Assembly: GCF_011059185.1 (NCBI RefSeq)
Contig: NZ_JAALFE010000023.1
Coordinates: 1-50,371 of the forward strand
Reading direction: 5' to 3'
DNA: 50,371 bases
Origin: Paragemmobacter kunshanensis
Lineage (GTDB): Bacteria > Pseudomonadota > Alphaproteobacteria > Rhodobacterales > Rhodobacteraceae
A program made the position numbers and the translations under genes. Below, one piece after another: positions 39,125 through 48,032 of this stretch; position 1 is the stretch's first letter, and each line of letters starts with the position of its first letter. Under the pieces are notes generated by a model. The model was not told the origin of the DNA, did not search any database, and saw nothing but the letters and a program-made list of their open reading frames with translations.

Positions 39125-40954
39125 ATGACGGACGGAGCGGGGCAAGGGTTGACCCTGGGGCGGATCGGCCCCGTTCTGGAGATTGTCCTGCAGGCCCCGC
39201 TGTCGCGGGGTTTCGGTCCTGATCTGTGCCGCGCGCTGTCCGGGGCGCTGGATCTTGCGGAAACGACCGGGTGCCGGGCCGTGCTTCTGCGCGCGGGCGA
39301 TGCAGCCGAGGCCGGGCCGGAAGCGGCGGAGGACGGGCCAGAGGGGCCGGTGCCGGCCCTGGGGCCGCTTTGCCAGCGGATCGAGATGCTTGGCTGTCCG
39401 GTGATCATGCTTCTTGACAAGGTGGTAGGTGGCGATGCGGCGCAGCTTTCGCTGGCGGTGCATCTGCGGCTGGCTGCGGAAGGGGTGACTTGGGCCTTGC
39501 CAGCGGTGCGGGTGGGATTGGCGCCGGGGGCGGGTGCGACGCAGCGGTTGCCGCGGCTTGTGGGGGCTGGGTTTGCGCTGGATCTGATGCTGTCGGGGCG
39601 GGCGATCGGCGCGGCAGAGGGGCTTGCCGCCGGACTGTTCGACAGGATGCCGGGAGAGGATCCCGTGGCAGGGGCGCGGGCCATTGCCGCGGAGGCGGCA
39701 GGTCGGCCGGGTCTGAGCGGGGGCGCGGTATGGCAGCGGGTCTGCGATCTGCGGTCCGGGCTGCGGGATGTGACGGCCTATCGCGGGGCGGTGGATGCCG
39801 CACGGCAGCGCCTGCGGGGCGCGCGTCTGCCGGCGCCGGGGCGGATCGTGGATTGCGTCGAGGCGGCGCTGCTGCTGCCCTTTGAACAGGGCCTGGCCTT
39901 TGAGGGGGCCGTGATCGAGGATCTTCTCGCCACCGCGGAATCGCAGGGCCTGCGCCATGCCGCGCGGGTGGAGCGGGCGGCGATGCGCCTGCCGCGGCAG
40001 GTGGCGGGCCTGACTGTGCCGGTTCCGTCGCGTCTGGCGATATGGGGGGCGCGGGGCGATGCAACGCTGGTTGCGATGGCCGCGCTGGAGGCGGGGATGA
40101 CGGTGCTTCTGGCGGATCCGGCGCGCGAGGATCTGATCGCCGCGCTGGAGCGGATCGCCGCGCGGCAGGAGGCGGCGGTTCAGGCGGGGCGTCTTGCGCC
40201 GGAAGCGCGGGATGCGGATTGGGCGCGGCTGATCCCGCTGGTTGGCCCTGCGCGACTGGGCGAGGGAGAGGTGATCGTGACGACGCGCCCGGATCTGGCG
40301 CTGAAGGCCCCGCGCAGCGTGCTGGCCCTCGGCGTGCCCGCGCTGCCGGGGGCGGTGAGCCTGTCGGTGGTGCCGCCGCCGGGTGGGGCTGGCGGAACGC
40401 TGGCCGAGATGGGGCTGACGGGGGAAACCATCGCCCCCCAGCGTGCCGCGCATGCGGTGGCCTTTGTTCGGCGGCTGGGCTGGTCGGTGGTGCCGGTCGG
40501 CGCTGGCGGGCCGGTGGCGGTGGTGCTGGCCACGGCTTTGGCCGAGGCGGTGTCGCATCTGGAAGGGCGCGGCGTGCCGCGGGCGGTGATTGCGCAGGCG
40601 CTGGCGCTGGCGGGGATCGCGGGCGAGGGGCGGGCAGGCCAGCCGCGGGCCACGGAAGAGGCGGTGGCGCGGCGCTGTCTGGGCGCGCTGGCCAATGCCG
40701 GGGCGCGGCTGATCGAGGCGGGCACGGCGCGCGACAGTGCAACTGTCGATGCCGTGGCCATCGGGGCGGGCATCATGGCGCGCTGGACTGGCGGGCCGAT
40801 GCTGCAGGCGGACCGGCGGGGGCTGATCGTGTTGCGCCGCGATCTGCGGGTCTGGGCCGCCGAGGCGCCGGACCTGTTCAGCCCGGCCCCCTTGTTCGAC
40901 CGGCTGATCGCCGAGGGGCGGCCCCTGGCGGCAGATGCCGCGCGGGCCGCCTAG
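39125..40954 (+). CDS. FadB-like enoyl-CoA hydratase/3-hydroxyacyl-CoA dehydrogenase, catalytically degenerate
   Basis: A 609-residue protein with the two-part FadB/FadJ order: crotonase-like domain (about 1-190), then a 3-hydroxyacyl-CoA dehydrogenase-like part (about 280-600). The crotonase signature is clear (ALPAVRVGLAPGAGATQRLPRLVG), yet both catalytic glutamates are gone: the GGGCE-type Glu aligns with Gln107 and the ALPE-type Glu is Ala127. In the dehydrogenase part the nucleotide loop is IWGARGDAT instead of GxGxxG, and the catalytic HFFNP motif is replaced by LSVVPP (about 413-418). The frame is intact over 1.8 kb, so it looks like a maintained non-enzymatic paralogue. The start may be 39125 or 39092. 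Confidence 0.75.
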   Translation: MTDGAGQGLTLGRIGPVLEIVLQAPLSRGFGPDLCRALSGALDLAETTGCRAVLLRAGDAAEAGPEAAEDGPEGPVPALGPLCQRIEMLGCPVIMLLDKVVGGDAAQLSLAVHLRLAAEGVTWALPAVRVGLAPGAGATQRLPRLVGAGFALDLMLSGRAIGAAEGLAAGLFDRMPGEDPVAGARAIAAEAAGRPGLSGGAVWQRVCDLRSGLRDVTAYRGAVDAARQRLRGARLPAPGRIVDCVEAALLLPFEQGLAFEGAVIEDLLATAESQGLRHAARVERAAMRLPRQVAGLTVPVPSRLAIWGARGDATLVAMAALEAGMTVLLADPAREDLIAALERIAARQEAAVQAGRLAPEARDADWARLIPLVGPARLGEGEVIVTTRPDLALKAPRSVLALGVPALPGAVSLSVVPPPGGAGGTLAEMGLTGETIAPQRAAHAVAFVRRLGWSVVPVGAGGPVAVVLATALAEAVSHLEGRGVPRAVIAQALALAGIAGEGRAGQPRATEEAVARRCLGALANAGARLIEAGTARDSATVDAVAIGAGIMARWTGGPMLQADRRGLIVLRRDLRVWAAEAPDLFSPAPLFDRLIAEGRPLAADAARAA

Positions 40955-41166
40955 CCGAGGATGATCCCGATCACCACGGCCATGAGGCCCAGCGCGGAAA
41001 TCGCCAGCGCGCCGAGGTTGATGGCCACCACCTGTTGCAGGCGCGCCTTCATCTGATCGTCGGGCAGGCCGGACTTGCGCGCCCGCACGGCCAGCACGAC
41101 GCACCAGCCAAGGCCCAGGATGCCCAGCATCGACAGCGCCGCGCCGCCCCAGATCAGATAATCCAT
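40951..41166 (-). CDS. Small two-helix membrane protein
   Basis: A 71-residue protein with two hydrophobic helices, YLIWGGAALSMLGILGLGWCVVLAV and VVAINLGALAISALGLMAVVIGIIL, joined by a charged loop (RARKSGLPDDQMKARLQ). I recognise it as a conserved but uncharacterised type. GGCGGGA precedes the ATG at 41166. Its stop overlaps the end of the convergent FadB-like gene by four bases. Confidence 0.75.
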   Translation of the reverse strand: MDYLIWGGAALSMLGILGLGWCVVLAVRARKSGLPDDQMKARLQQVVAINLGALAISALGLMAVVIGIILG

Positions 41167-41327
41167 TCCCGCCACCCGCTTCTTCCCGTCCGGCCATCGT
41201 CCTAGCTTGGCAGGCGGACAGGGGCAAGGCGGGCGATGCTGTCGTGGTGCCGTCAGCATCGGCTTGAACCCGGGGCGAAAGCCGGGGTAGGGAGGGGCGA
41301 GGCAATCTTTCATTTCACGAGGGCAGG

Positions 41328-41582
41328 ATGAGCGACCCGACCGACGCCTATAACGTCACCGCCGATGAACTGCGTCAGTTCATCGAGCGCTATGAGCAGC
41401 TTGAGGCGGAAAAGAAGGATGTGACCGAGCAGCAGAAAGAGCTGATGGCCGAGGCCAAGGGGCGCGGCTATGACACCAAGGTGCTGCGCAAGGTCGTGGC
41501 GCTGCGCAAGCGCAAGCCCGACGAGATCGCCGAGGAAGAGGCGGTGCTGGAGATGTACAAGGCCGCGCTCGGGATGAACTGA
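41328..41582 (+). CDS. gapR: DUF2312 / GapR-family DNA-binding protein
   Basis: An 84-residue, highly charged protein (ITADELRQFIERYEQLEAEKKDVTEQQKELMAEAKGRG-type helix, then VLRKVVALRKRKPDEIAEEEAVLEMYKAALG) matching DUF2312. In Caulobacter the family member GapR clamps overtwisted DNA and helps replication and division. A short loop rich in Lys/Arg is the DNA-binding part. An intrinsic terminator follows at once. Confidence 0.9.
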   Translation: MSDPTDAYNVTADELRQFIERYEQLEAEKKDVTEQQKELMAEAKGRGYDTKVLRKVVALRKRKPDEIAEEEAVLEMYKAALGMN

Positions 41583-41615
41583 GCCCGGCCTTGCGCCGGG
41601 CGCGCGGCCTTTTTC
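41583..41615 (+). terminator. Intrinsic terminator after the GapR-like gene
   Basis: GCCCGG-CCTTGCG-CCGGGC (41583-41601) is followed by GCGCGGCC and a five-T run. It lies between convergent genes and begins next to the GapR-like stop. Confidence 0.75.
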
Positions 41616-41622
41616 GGCCCGA

Positions 41623-42498
41623 TCAGGGATCGAGGAAGGTCACGCCCGGCGTGGCGCGGATGCGTGCGATGTCGTTGCGATAGTTTTCCTCGAGCCGGTC
41701 GACGAGGTCTTCGTCCCAGCCGGGAAGATCGAGTTCCATGTCGATCTGGTCGGTCAGGGCGAACTTGTCGAGGAAGGCCGAAACGATGCGCCGTCTCTGG
41801 GTGACGCTGGCGGGGGGATTGGCCGAGAGATAGGCCCGCATCCGTTCGATCCCGTCTGGCGACATGAGTTCCACCAGAAGCTGATCCGTATCCTCGAGCA
41901 GGGTGCCGGGGGAATGGCCGGAGACGGCTTGAAGCACTTCCGGCCAGATCAGCGGCGTATCCTCGTCGCACCAGATGGTGAGATTGGCGTCGGGGTTCAG
42001 GGTGCGCACTTCCTCGACCAGGCGGAACCAGCTGATATCCATCGGATCGGCACCGCCCATCGCCTCTTCGAAGGATTTGCCGTTCAGGCGGGAATGCAGC
42101 GCGGGCAGGAAGCTGGCCGGGCTGCGGATCGCCATGTGGAATTCGGCCTCGATCTCGGGGAAGATCTGGGTGAAGGCGCGGATGCGTTCGGCCGCGGCAG
42201 GATAGAGCCTGCGCGAGCGGATCACCCATTGCGGATAGCTGAGGAAGTTGTCCCAGGACAGGATCAGGCGATCTGCGCGCTCTTCCTCCATGATCTGGTC
42301 AAGGACGACGGCCTGGGTGTCGCGGCTGGCGGCGCGGCCCTTGAGCGTGACCGCCGTGTCGCGCAGGAGCGAGCGATAGCGCGTCGGCGGCGGCACGACG
42401 ATGCCCTGCGCGCCGAGGATGTCGCGGTTTTTCCATAGACAACGGATCAGCCGCTCATCATCCGTGCAATGGGCGCCGAGGTGGTAAACGATACGCAT
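41623..42498 (-). CDS. Conserved hypothetical protein (sulfotransferase-like appearance)
   Basis: A 291-residue protein starting MRIVYHLGAHCTDDERLIRCLWKNRD and containing RADRLILSWDNFLSYPQW, ERIRAFTQIFPEIEAEFHMAIRSPASFLPAL and ANLTIWCDEDTPLIWPEVL. The opening strand-loop and the overall pattern recall sulfotransferase or glycan-modifying proteins found in Rhodobacterales, but I see no confident PAPS-binding loop, so no function is given. It is divergent from the iron-type permease and converges with the GapR-like gene. Confidence 0.75.
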   Translation of the reverse strand: MRIVYHLGAHCTDDERLIRCLWKNRDILGAQGIVVPPPTRYRSLLRDTAVTLKGRAASRDTQAVVLDQIMEEERADRLILSWDNFLSYPQWVIRSRRLYPAAAERIRAFTQIFPEIEAEFHMAIRSPASFLPALHSRLNGKSFEEAMGGADPMDISWFRLVEEVRTLNPDANLTIWCDEDTPLIWPEVLQAVSGHSPGTLLEDTDQLLVELMSPDGIERMRAYLSANPPASVTQRRRIVSAFLDKFALTDQIDMELDLPGWDEDLVDRLEENYRNDIARIRATPGVTFLDP

Positions 42499-42584
42499 GG
42501 GGACTGAACTGCTTCCTGTCGTCTTTGGGGGCAGACTATACGCCCTTTCTGGACAGGGAAACCGCTTTCCGCTATGCGCCGCAC

Positions 42585-44246
42585 ATGATGACCAAGCAGG
42601 ACAGTCGGGTTTCGCAGTCTTGGCCCCGGTTCAGGCCGGATGTCTGGACAGTGGGCGCGGTGCTGATCGCGGCGGTCGTTCTTGCGCCGATGCTGTCGGT
42701 GGTCTGGATCGCCTTTCACCCGACCGAGAACATCTGGCCGCATCTGGCATCGACGGTGCTGCCCCGCTATTTCGGAACCACGCTCTATCTGATGGCCGGG
42801 GTCGGGCTGCTGACGGCGGTGACAGGCACGGTGACGGCCTGGCTGGTGGCGATGTACCGCTTTCCGGGGGTGCGCTGGCTGGATTATGCGCTGCTCTTTC
42901 CGCTGGCCATTCCGGCCTATGTGGGGGCCTATGCGCTTGTGGATTTCCTGCAATATGCCGGGCCCGTGCAGGGCATGCTGCGGGCGATGATGGGCTGGGA
43001 AAGCGCGCGGGACTACTGGTTTCCCGAGGTGCGATCCGAGGAGATGGCGATCCTGGTGCTGGCTTCGGTCCTTTATCCCTATGTCTATCTGCTGGCGCGG
43101 GCGGCCTTTCGGGAAAGTTCGGGCTGCGCCTATGAGGTGGCGCGGGCGCTGGGGGCGGGGCCCTGGGGGCTGTTCCTGCGGGTGGGCCTGCCACTGGCGC
43201 GGCCGGCCATCGCGACGGGGGTGGCGCTGGCGCTGATGGAGACGGTGGCCGATTTCGGGACGGTGACCTATTTCGGGGTGCAGACCCTGACGACGGGGGT
43301 CTTTTCCACCTGGCTGAACGGCAACAATGCCGGGGGCGCGGCGCAGATCGCCGGGGTGATCCTGATGCTGATCCTGCTTCTGGTGGCGCTGGAACGGGTG
43401 GGGCGGCGCAATGCGCGGTTCTACCGGATGGGCCGGTCGGCCCGCCCGGTGGAGCGGGCGCAGTTGCAGGGGGCAAGGGCCTGGGCCGCGACGGGGCTGT
43501 GCCTGTTTCCCTTTCTGATGGGGTTCGGCCTGCCGGTGGGCGTGATGCTGCATCACGCCTTGGCCAATCCGGAGGTCTGGCTGGCGCCGGGCCTGATCGC
43601 GGCGATGGGCAATACGCTGACGGTGGGCGGGGTGGCCGCGCTTCTGACGGTGGGGGCGGCGGTGTTTCTGGTCTATGCCGTGCGGATGGCGGGGCGGGGT
43701 GTCGCGCGGGTGGTGCTGCCCCTGACGACGCTGGGCTATGCCGCGCCGGGGGCGGTGCTGGCGGTGGGGCTGCTGATCCCGCTGGCCGCGCTGGACAACC
43801 GCCTGGCCGATGCCGTGCTTGCGCTGACGGGGCATGATCCGGGCCTCTTGATGACGGGCACGGCGGGGGCGATCATCCTGGCCTATGGGGTGCGGTTCTT
43901 CGGGATTGCGCAGGGGGCGGTCGACGCGGCCTTCGGGCGCATCTCGCCCAACCTACCGATGGCGGCGCGGTCGCTTGGCCGGGATGCGGGCGGCACGCTG
44001 ACGGCGGTCTATCTGCCGCTGATGCGGGGATCGGTGGCCACGGCCATGCTGGTGGTCTTTGTCGATTGCGTGAAGGAACTGCCGGCGACGCTGCTGTTGC
44101 GGCCGTTCAACTTCAACACATTGTCGACGCGGGTCTATGAGCTTGCCAGCCTTGAGAGGTTGGGCGAAGCCTCGCCCGCCGCGCTGGTGGTGATTGCTGT
44201 GGGGCTTTGCGCCGTGGCCCTTCTGGCGCGGGCAAACCGGGCCTGA
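42585..44246 (+). CDS. Iron-type ABC importer permease, two-domain (FbpB-like)
   Basis: A 553-residue double permease of the ferric-iron/polyamine class. Each half has about six helices and an EAA loop: first CAYEVARALGAGPWGLFLRVGLPLARPAI, second MAARSLGRDAGGTLTAVYLPLMRGS. The second half includes FVDCVKELPATLLLRPFNFNTLSTRVYELAS, characteristic of FbpB-type iron permeases. No binding protein or ATPase is adjacent, so its partners are elsewhere. The ATG at 42585 has no good ribosome-binding site; the next ATG follows immediately and the frame is open further upstream. Confidence 0.83.
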   Translation: MMTKQDSRVSQSWPRFRPDVWTVGAVLIAAVVLAPMLSVVWIAFHPTENIWPHLASTVLPRYFGTTLYLMAGVGLLTAVTGTVTAWLVAMYRFPGVRWLDYALLFPLAIPAYVGAYALVDFLQYAGPVQGMLRAMMGWESARDYWFPEVRSEEMAILVLASVLYPYVYLLARAAFRESSGCAYEVARALGAGPWGLFLRVGLPLARPAIATGVALALMETVADFGTVTYFGVQTLTTGVFSTWLNGNNAGGAAQIAGVILMLILLLVALERVGRRNARFYRMGRSARPVERAQLQGARAWAATGLCLFPFLMGFGLPVGVMLHHALANPEVWLAPGLIAAMGNTLTVGGVAALLTVGAAVFLVYAVRMAGRGVARVVLPLTTLGYAAPGAVLAVGLLIPLAALDNRLADAVLALTGHDPGLLMTGTAGAIILAYGVRFFGIAQGAVDAAFGRISPNLPMAARSLGRDAGGTLTAVYLPLMRGSVATAMLVVFVDCVKELPATLLLRPFNFNTLSTRVYELASLERLGEASPAALVVIAVGLCAVALLARANRA

Positions 44247-44300
44247 GCCGCGGCGCGGACTTGCGCGGCTGCGGGAAACGGGCTATTTCGCGCGGGACGT

Positions 44301-44376
44301 GCCTCTATAGCTCAGCTGGTAGAGCACCTGATTTGTAATCAGGGGGTCGGGGGTTCGAGCCCCTCTGGGGGCACCA
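44301..44376 (+). tRNA. tRNA-Thr(TGT)
   Basis: A complete 76-base cloverleaf: acceptor GCCTCTA with TGGGGGC, D arm GCTCAGCTGGTAGAGC, anticodon stem CTGAT around loop TTGTAAT with anticodon TGT, T arm GGGTTCGAGCCC, and encoded CCA. The type I restriction-modification block starts 3' of it, so this tRNA is a candidate integration site. Confidence 0.97.
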
Positions 44377-44380
44377 ATAA

Positions 44381-44411
44381 AAACAACAACCTAGGCCGAG
44401 TTTGTTGTTTC
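44381..44411 (+). terminator. Hairpin after tRNA-Thr
   Basis: AAACAACAA (44381-44389) pairs perfectly with TTGTTGTTT (44402-44410) around a GC-rich loop, five bases after the tRNA CCA. It would terminate the tRNA transcript and, on the other strand, the hsd operon. The remaining spacer to 44642 is AT-rich (24 of 60 bases G/C in 44401-44460) and shows no gene. Confidence 0.7.
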
Positions 44412-44642
44412 GTTCGTGAGATAAAGCGAGACAGATCTTGCATATATCTTGCACGAGTTGAGGCAGAACGTTTCCCTTGGAGCATGACCCCGCCTTTCGG
44501 CAAAGTAGCGAGATCGCCTGCTTGCATGTCAGCGCGAGAGTGTGATTAACGCGCGTAGGCAAGGCTATTCGCAGATCTTTGGATCGATTTCTGGCTGTTT
44601 TGGGCTACCGTCTGCATCTTCTGATCGGTTTCGGTACACTTT

Positions 44643-47600
44643 TCACGCAACCGCCTTTCTGCGGAGATCATCTACCGTAGCGATGATCCGTTGAATGTCT
44701 GCCTCCGGAAAAATACCTGAGATGCCAAGGTCGCTAAGGTCAGTGTAAGGGCTTTCGTAGAACCGAGCCGGATCTACTACACCCTGTTCGGTGAGGTGAT
44801 TTATAAGCAAGTCGAGAAATTCTTTCTGTGCGCTTGTTGGTGTCTTTCCTTCTGTAAGTGCACTGAAGGCCTCCTTGGCGGCCTTCCGGTCAAGACCAAC
44901 CAATGAACGCAAGAATAGTCCGAGACCGCCAGCTTGCGCGATCTCCTGAGCTCCATCGGACACGGGCACGCCTTCGGCATCAAACATCTTTTCCAGTTCG
45001 GCCAGATCCATCGGGGTGAGTTGCTCGGCGCGCCGAACCTTCTGCAAGGCGATGTGGTCTCTGTGCTTTTCAAGGAAGCGGCGCACCTTTGTGGTGAAGC
45101 GGGCTTTGTCGATGCCGGTGCCAATGGCTTCGACGGTGACCTCTGTGCCTGCCCCAATCTCGTCGGTGAAGTCGGTGTAGACGATCTTGCGCTCAACCGG
45201 CTCGATCAGCTTGACCAGATCGCGCAGCGAGCGGCGCACGCGTTCGAGGTCCTCTGCTAAGGTGTCCTGCCAGAACTCGTCGGTCTGCACTTCAAGGATC
45301 AGCGGCAAGTGGTTCTTGACCAGCGGCACGTTTGCCAGCGCCTCAAGGTCCGATGCCACTTGCCTGATCCTGTTTGAATACTGGATGAAGGTGGCGTCCT
45401 GCTGCAGCAGACGGAGCATCGCGCCCAGTACGAGAAGGTCGAACTGCTTTGCAGCGAGGTCGTCGTCTTGGAAGGCGCTGGGCAGGCCGGAGACCTTGGT
45501 CGTCAGGTCTAGACGATCCTCGATGCCAAGGCTGTCCCACACGTCGCGCTTCTGGAACCGTTCAACCGTGCGCCTTTGCTGCCGGACGAGGAAGTTCTCG
45601 ACTGACATGCCCGCCACCTCTTCATACAGTCGGTCACGCAGGGTGGTGGTCAGGTCCGCATGGTCTTCCTTGCCCGCCAGCTCGGCGATCAACTCGACGC
45701 GGGTGTTGAATAGCCTCGCGCCGATGGGCAGGCCTATCGTGGGTTCGACGCGGTCGGGGTTCTGGTTGAAAAATTCGAAGTTCTGGCAGAAGTCGAAAAT
45801 CTGGAAGCTTTCCTTGTCCTGCCCGACGCCGAAAAGGTCTGGGCGCAGGCGGGTGCCGCGACCGATCATTTGCCAGAACTTGGTCTTCGAGCGGACGATC
45901 TTGAAGAAGACGAGGTTTACCACCTCCGGCACGTCGATGCCGGTGTCGAGCATGTCGACCGAAACGGCGATGTACGGGGCCTTTTCGGCTTCCGAGAAGT
46001 CGTCGATCAGGCTTTGGGCATAGACCACGCTGTAGTCGATCAGGCGGGCGAACTGGCCCGCGTGATGCGGGTAGTTCGCGTCGAACCGCTCGACGATGAA
46101 CTGGGCGTGCTTGCTGTTCTTGGCGAAGATGATCGTCTTGCCAAGCCGGTCTCCGCCAGCCACCTTGATGCCGTGGGTCATCAGGTATTCGAGGACCTTG
46201 TCGACAGTATCCTCGTTGAATAGCCACTTGTTCAGGTCATTGGCGTCGACGCGGTCAGGAACCTCGCCGTCTTCGTTCCACTCCAGTGCGTCCCACTCGG
46301 ATTTCTCTTCCTCGGACAGCTGGTCATAGGTGATCCCTTCGCGCTGGAACTTCAGCGGCACCGATACCACGCGCGGCGGGACGAGGTAGCCATCGGCCAC
46401 GGCGTCGTCGAGGTCGTAGGCATCGGTCGGGACGCCGCGTTCAAGCTGGAAGAGCGAATATGTGTCGCGGTCGATCTCGTCCCGCGGAGTGGCGGTCAGA
46501 CCTACGAGCAGGCTGTCGAAGTAGTCGAATATCGCGCGGTATTTGCGGTAGACCGAGCGGTGCGCCTCGTCGATCACGATCAGGTCGAAATGGCCCGCGC
46601 TGAAGCGTTTGGTGCCGTCCTTCACCTCGTCGATCAGGCCCATCATGGTAGGATAGGTCGACAGGCACACGCGCGCGGCGCTGTGGTCGTTCTTCTTCGG
46701 ATCGTGCTTCTCCAGCAGGTTGGCGCTTGGGGCCGTGGGAAGGTGCCTCTTGAACGCGCCGTGGGCCTGTTTCACCAATGCCACGCGGTCGGCGAGGAAG
46801 AGGACGCGCTTGCACCAGTTCGCCCGCATCAGCTGGTCTATCAGCGCAATGACGGTGCGTGTCTTGCCCGATCCGGTGGCCATAACCAGCAGCGCCTTGC
46901 GCTGGCGGTCCTTCTCGAACGCCTCGCCCACGCGGCGTATGGCGCGGGCTTGGTAGAAGCGGCCTGCGATGTCTTCGTCGACGTCGACCGTTTCCAGAGG
47001 CTTGCGGCTGGCGCGGCGCTGGTGGAGGAGCTGCAGTTCGTCCTTCTTGTAGAAGCCGGACACGGGGCGCGGCGGGTACATCGCGTCATCCCAGAGCCAA
47101 TGCTCGTAGCCGTTGGTGCAGAAGATCACGGGGCGGCGGCCAAAGGCCTTTTCCAGACAGTCAGCGTAAAGCTTCGCCTGCTGCTGGCCAACCAGCGCGT
47201 CCTTGCGGGTGCGCTTGGCCTCGACCACCGCCAAGGGCAGGCCGTCATCGCCCCAGAGGACGTAATCGACGAAACCCCTACCTTCCGCGTTCGGCATGCC
47301 GTGCACTTCGAACTCGCGGTCGCGGGCGTCGGTCAGGGGCCAGCCAGCCTCAGCCAGCAAGAGGTCAATGAAGGCGTCGCGGGTGGCGGCTTCGTTGTAG
47401 TCGTGGGTGTCGGGGGCGGCTTGGTTCGCCTTGCGGATGGCCGCGATTTCGGCGCGCAGGGCGGCCAGTTCCGCCTCGACCGCTGCGCGCCCCTCTTCGG
47501 TGGCGCGGCGCGCCTCCTCGGCCTGTTTGGCGGCTTTTACGGCTAGGTCGTGGTCTTCCTTCAGCTTCCTGATCTGGTCGACCGTGGAAGCGCTGATCGT

Positions 47601-48032
47601 CAGCGTCTTTTGCAGCTTGGCGGGGTCAAAGGCTATGCCCGCGTCAGGCTTGGCCCCTTTGGCATAGGTGCGGGCGATCCAGTAGCAGATGTGGTGCAGT
47701 TCCTTCAGCACCGCCAAGGCTGAGGCGGTGGTTACGGGCTTCATGTCATGGACGGCGCGGTTGCCGGTGTCCTTGACGAACCGCGCTTTGGTGACGATGG
47801 CGGGGCCAGCGAGGGCCGTCAGGCTGGGTTCGGCGATCAGGGCGGCGAGGGTCGTCTCGTAGGGCCGTTTCAGCAGCGGTTCACGTTGGTAGAGCCATGT
47901 GAGGCCGACTTCGAGCGCGAGCCTTGCGTAGAAGCACGCGCCACGCGGGTCAGACAAAGCGGAGGCCTCGGCCCGCTGGGCCGGATCGGCGAGGTCTTTA
48001 AATTCGGCGCGCAGAAATGCGAACTGGGTCAT
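44643..48032 (-). CDS. hsdR: Type I restriction endonuclease subunit R
   Basis: An 1129-residue motor-nuclease, full length. It begins with a DUF4145-type helical domain (about 35-125) and a coiled coil (about 150-205). The PD-(D/E)xK nuclease follows (FVDYVLW near 254, VVEAKR near 271), then SF2 helicase motifs: Walker A MATGSGKT near 385, DEAH near 486, TATPRDE, and motif VI QMIGRGTRLRP. The C-terminal EcoEI-type domain contacts the methylase. It translocates DNA and cuts unmodified phage or plasmid DNA as part of an R2M2S complex. Its ATG overlaps the stop of the upstream unknown gene (ATGA). Confidence 0.95.
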   Translation of the reverse strand: MTQFAFLRAEFKDLADPAQRAEASALSDPRGACFYARLALEVGLTWLYQREPLLKRPYETTLAALIAEPSLTALAGPAIVTKARFVKDTGNRAVHDMKPVTTASALAVLKELHHICYWIARTYAKGAKPDAGIAFDPAKLQKTLTISASTVDQIRKLKEDHDLAVKAAKQAEEARRATEEGRAAVEAELAALRAEIAAIRKANQAAPDTHDYNEAATRDAFIDLLLAEAGWPLTDARDREFEVHGMPNAEGRGFVDYVLWGDDGLPLAVVEAKRTRKDALVGQQQAKLYADCLEKAFGRRPVIFCTNGYEHWLWDDAMYPPRPVSGFYKKDELQLLHQRRASRKPLETVDVDEDIAGRFYQARAIRRVGEAFEKDRQRKALLVMATGSGKTRTVIALIDQLMRANWCKRVLFLADRVALVKQAHGAFKRHLPTAPSANLLEKHDPKKNDHSAARVCLSTYPTMMGLIDEVKDGTKRFSAGHFDLIVIDEAHRSVYRKYRAIFDYFDSLLVGLTATPRDEIDRDTYSLFQLERGVPTDAYDLDDAVADGYLVPPRVVSVPLKFQREGITYDQLSEEEKSEWDALEWNEDGEVPDRVDANDLNKWLFNEDTVDKVLEYLMTHGIKVAGGDRLGKTIIFAKNSKHAQFIVERFDANYPHHAGQFARLIDYSVVYAQSLIDDFSEAEKAPYIAVSVDMLDTGIDVPEVVNLVFFKIVRSKTKFWQMIGRGTRLRPDLFGVGQDKESFQIFDFCQNFEFFNQNPDRVEPTIGLPIGARLFNTRVELIAELAGKEDHADLTTTLRDRLYEEVAGMSVENFLVRQQRRTVERFQKRDVWDSLGIEDRLDLTTKVSGLPSAFQDDDLAAKQFDLLVLGAMLRLLQQDATFIQYSNRIRQVASDLEALANVPLVKNHLPLILEVQTDEFWQDTLAEDLERVRRSLRDLVKLIEPVERKIVYTDFTDEIGAGTEVTVEAIGTGIDKARFTTKVRRFLEKHRDHIALQKVRRAEQLTPMDLAELEKMFDAEGVPVSDGAQEIAQAGGLGLFLRSLVGLDRKAAKEAFSALTEGKTPTSAQKEFLDLLINHLTEQGVVDPARFYESPYTDLSDLGISGIFPEADIQRIIATVDDLRRKAVA

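Noticed and set aside
39125-40954. Calling the FadB-like gene an ordinary active beta-oxidation enzyme
   Set aside because: Both hydratase glutamates and the dehydrogenase HFFNP motif are absent by visual alignment with FadB.
44305-44562. Minus-strand frame of 85 codons containing a PQRGSNPRPPDYKSGALPAEL-like C-terminus (split across the tRNA-Thr region)
   Set aside because: It is the antisense translation of tRNA-Thr, a well-known false gene; the tRNA is complete and explains the sequence.
44377-44642. Integrase or integrase remnant at tRNA-Thr
   Set aside because: No frame on either strand in this spacer shows tyrosine recombinase motifs; only an AT-rich hairpin is present.
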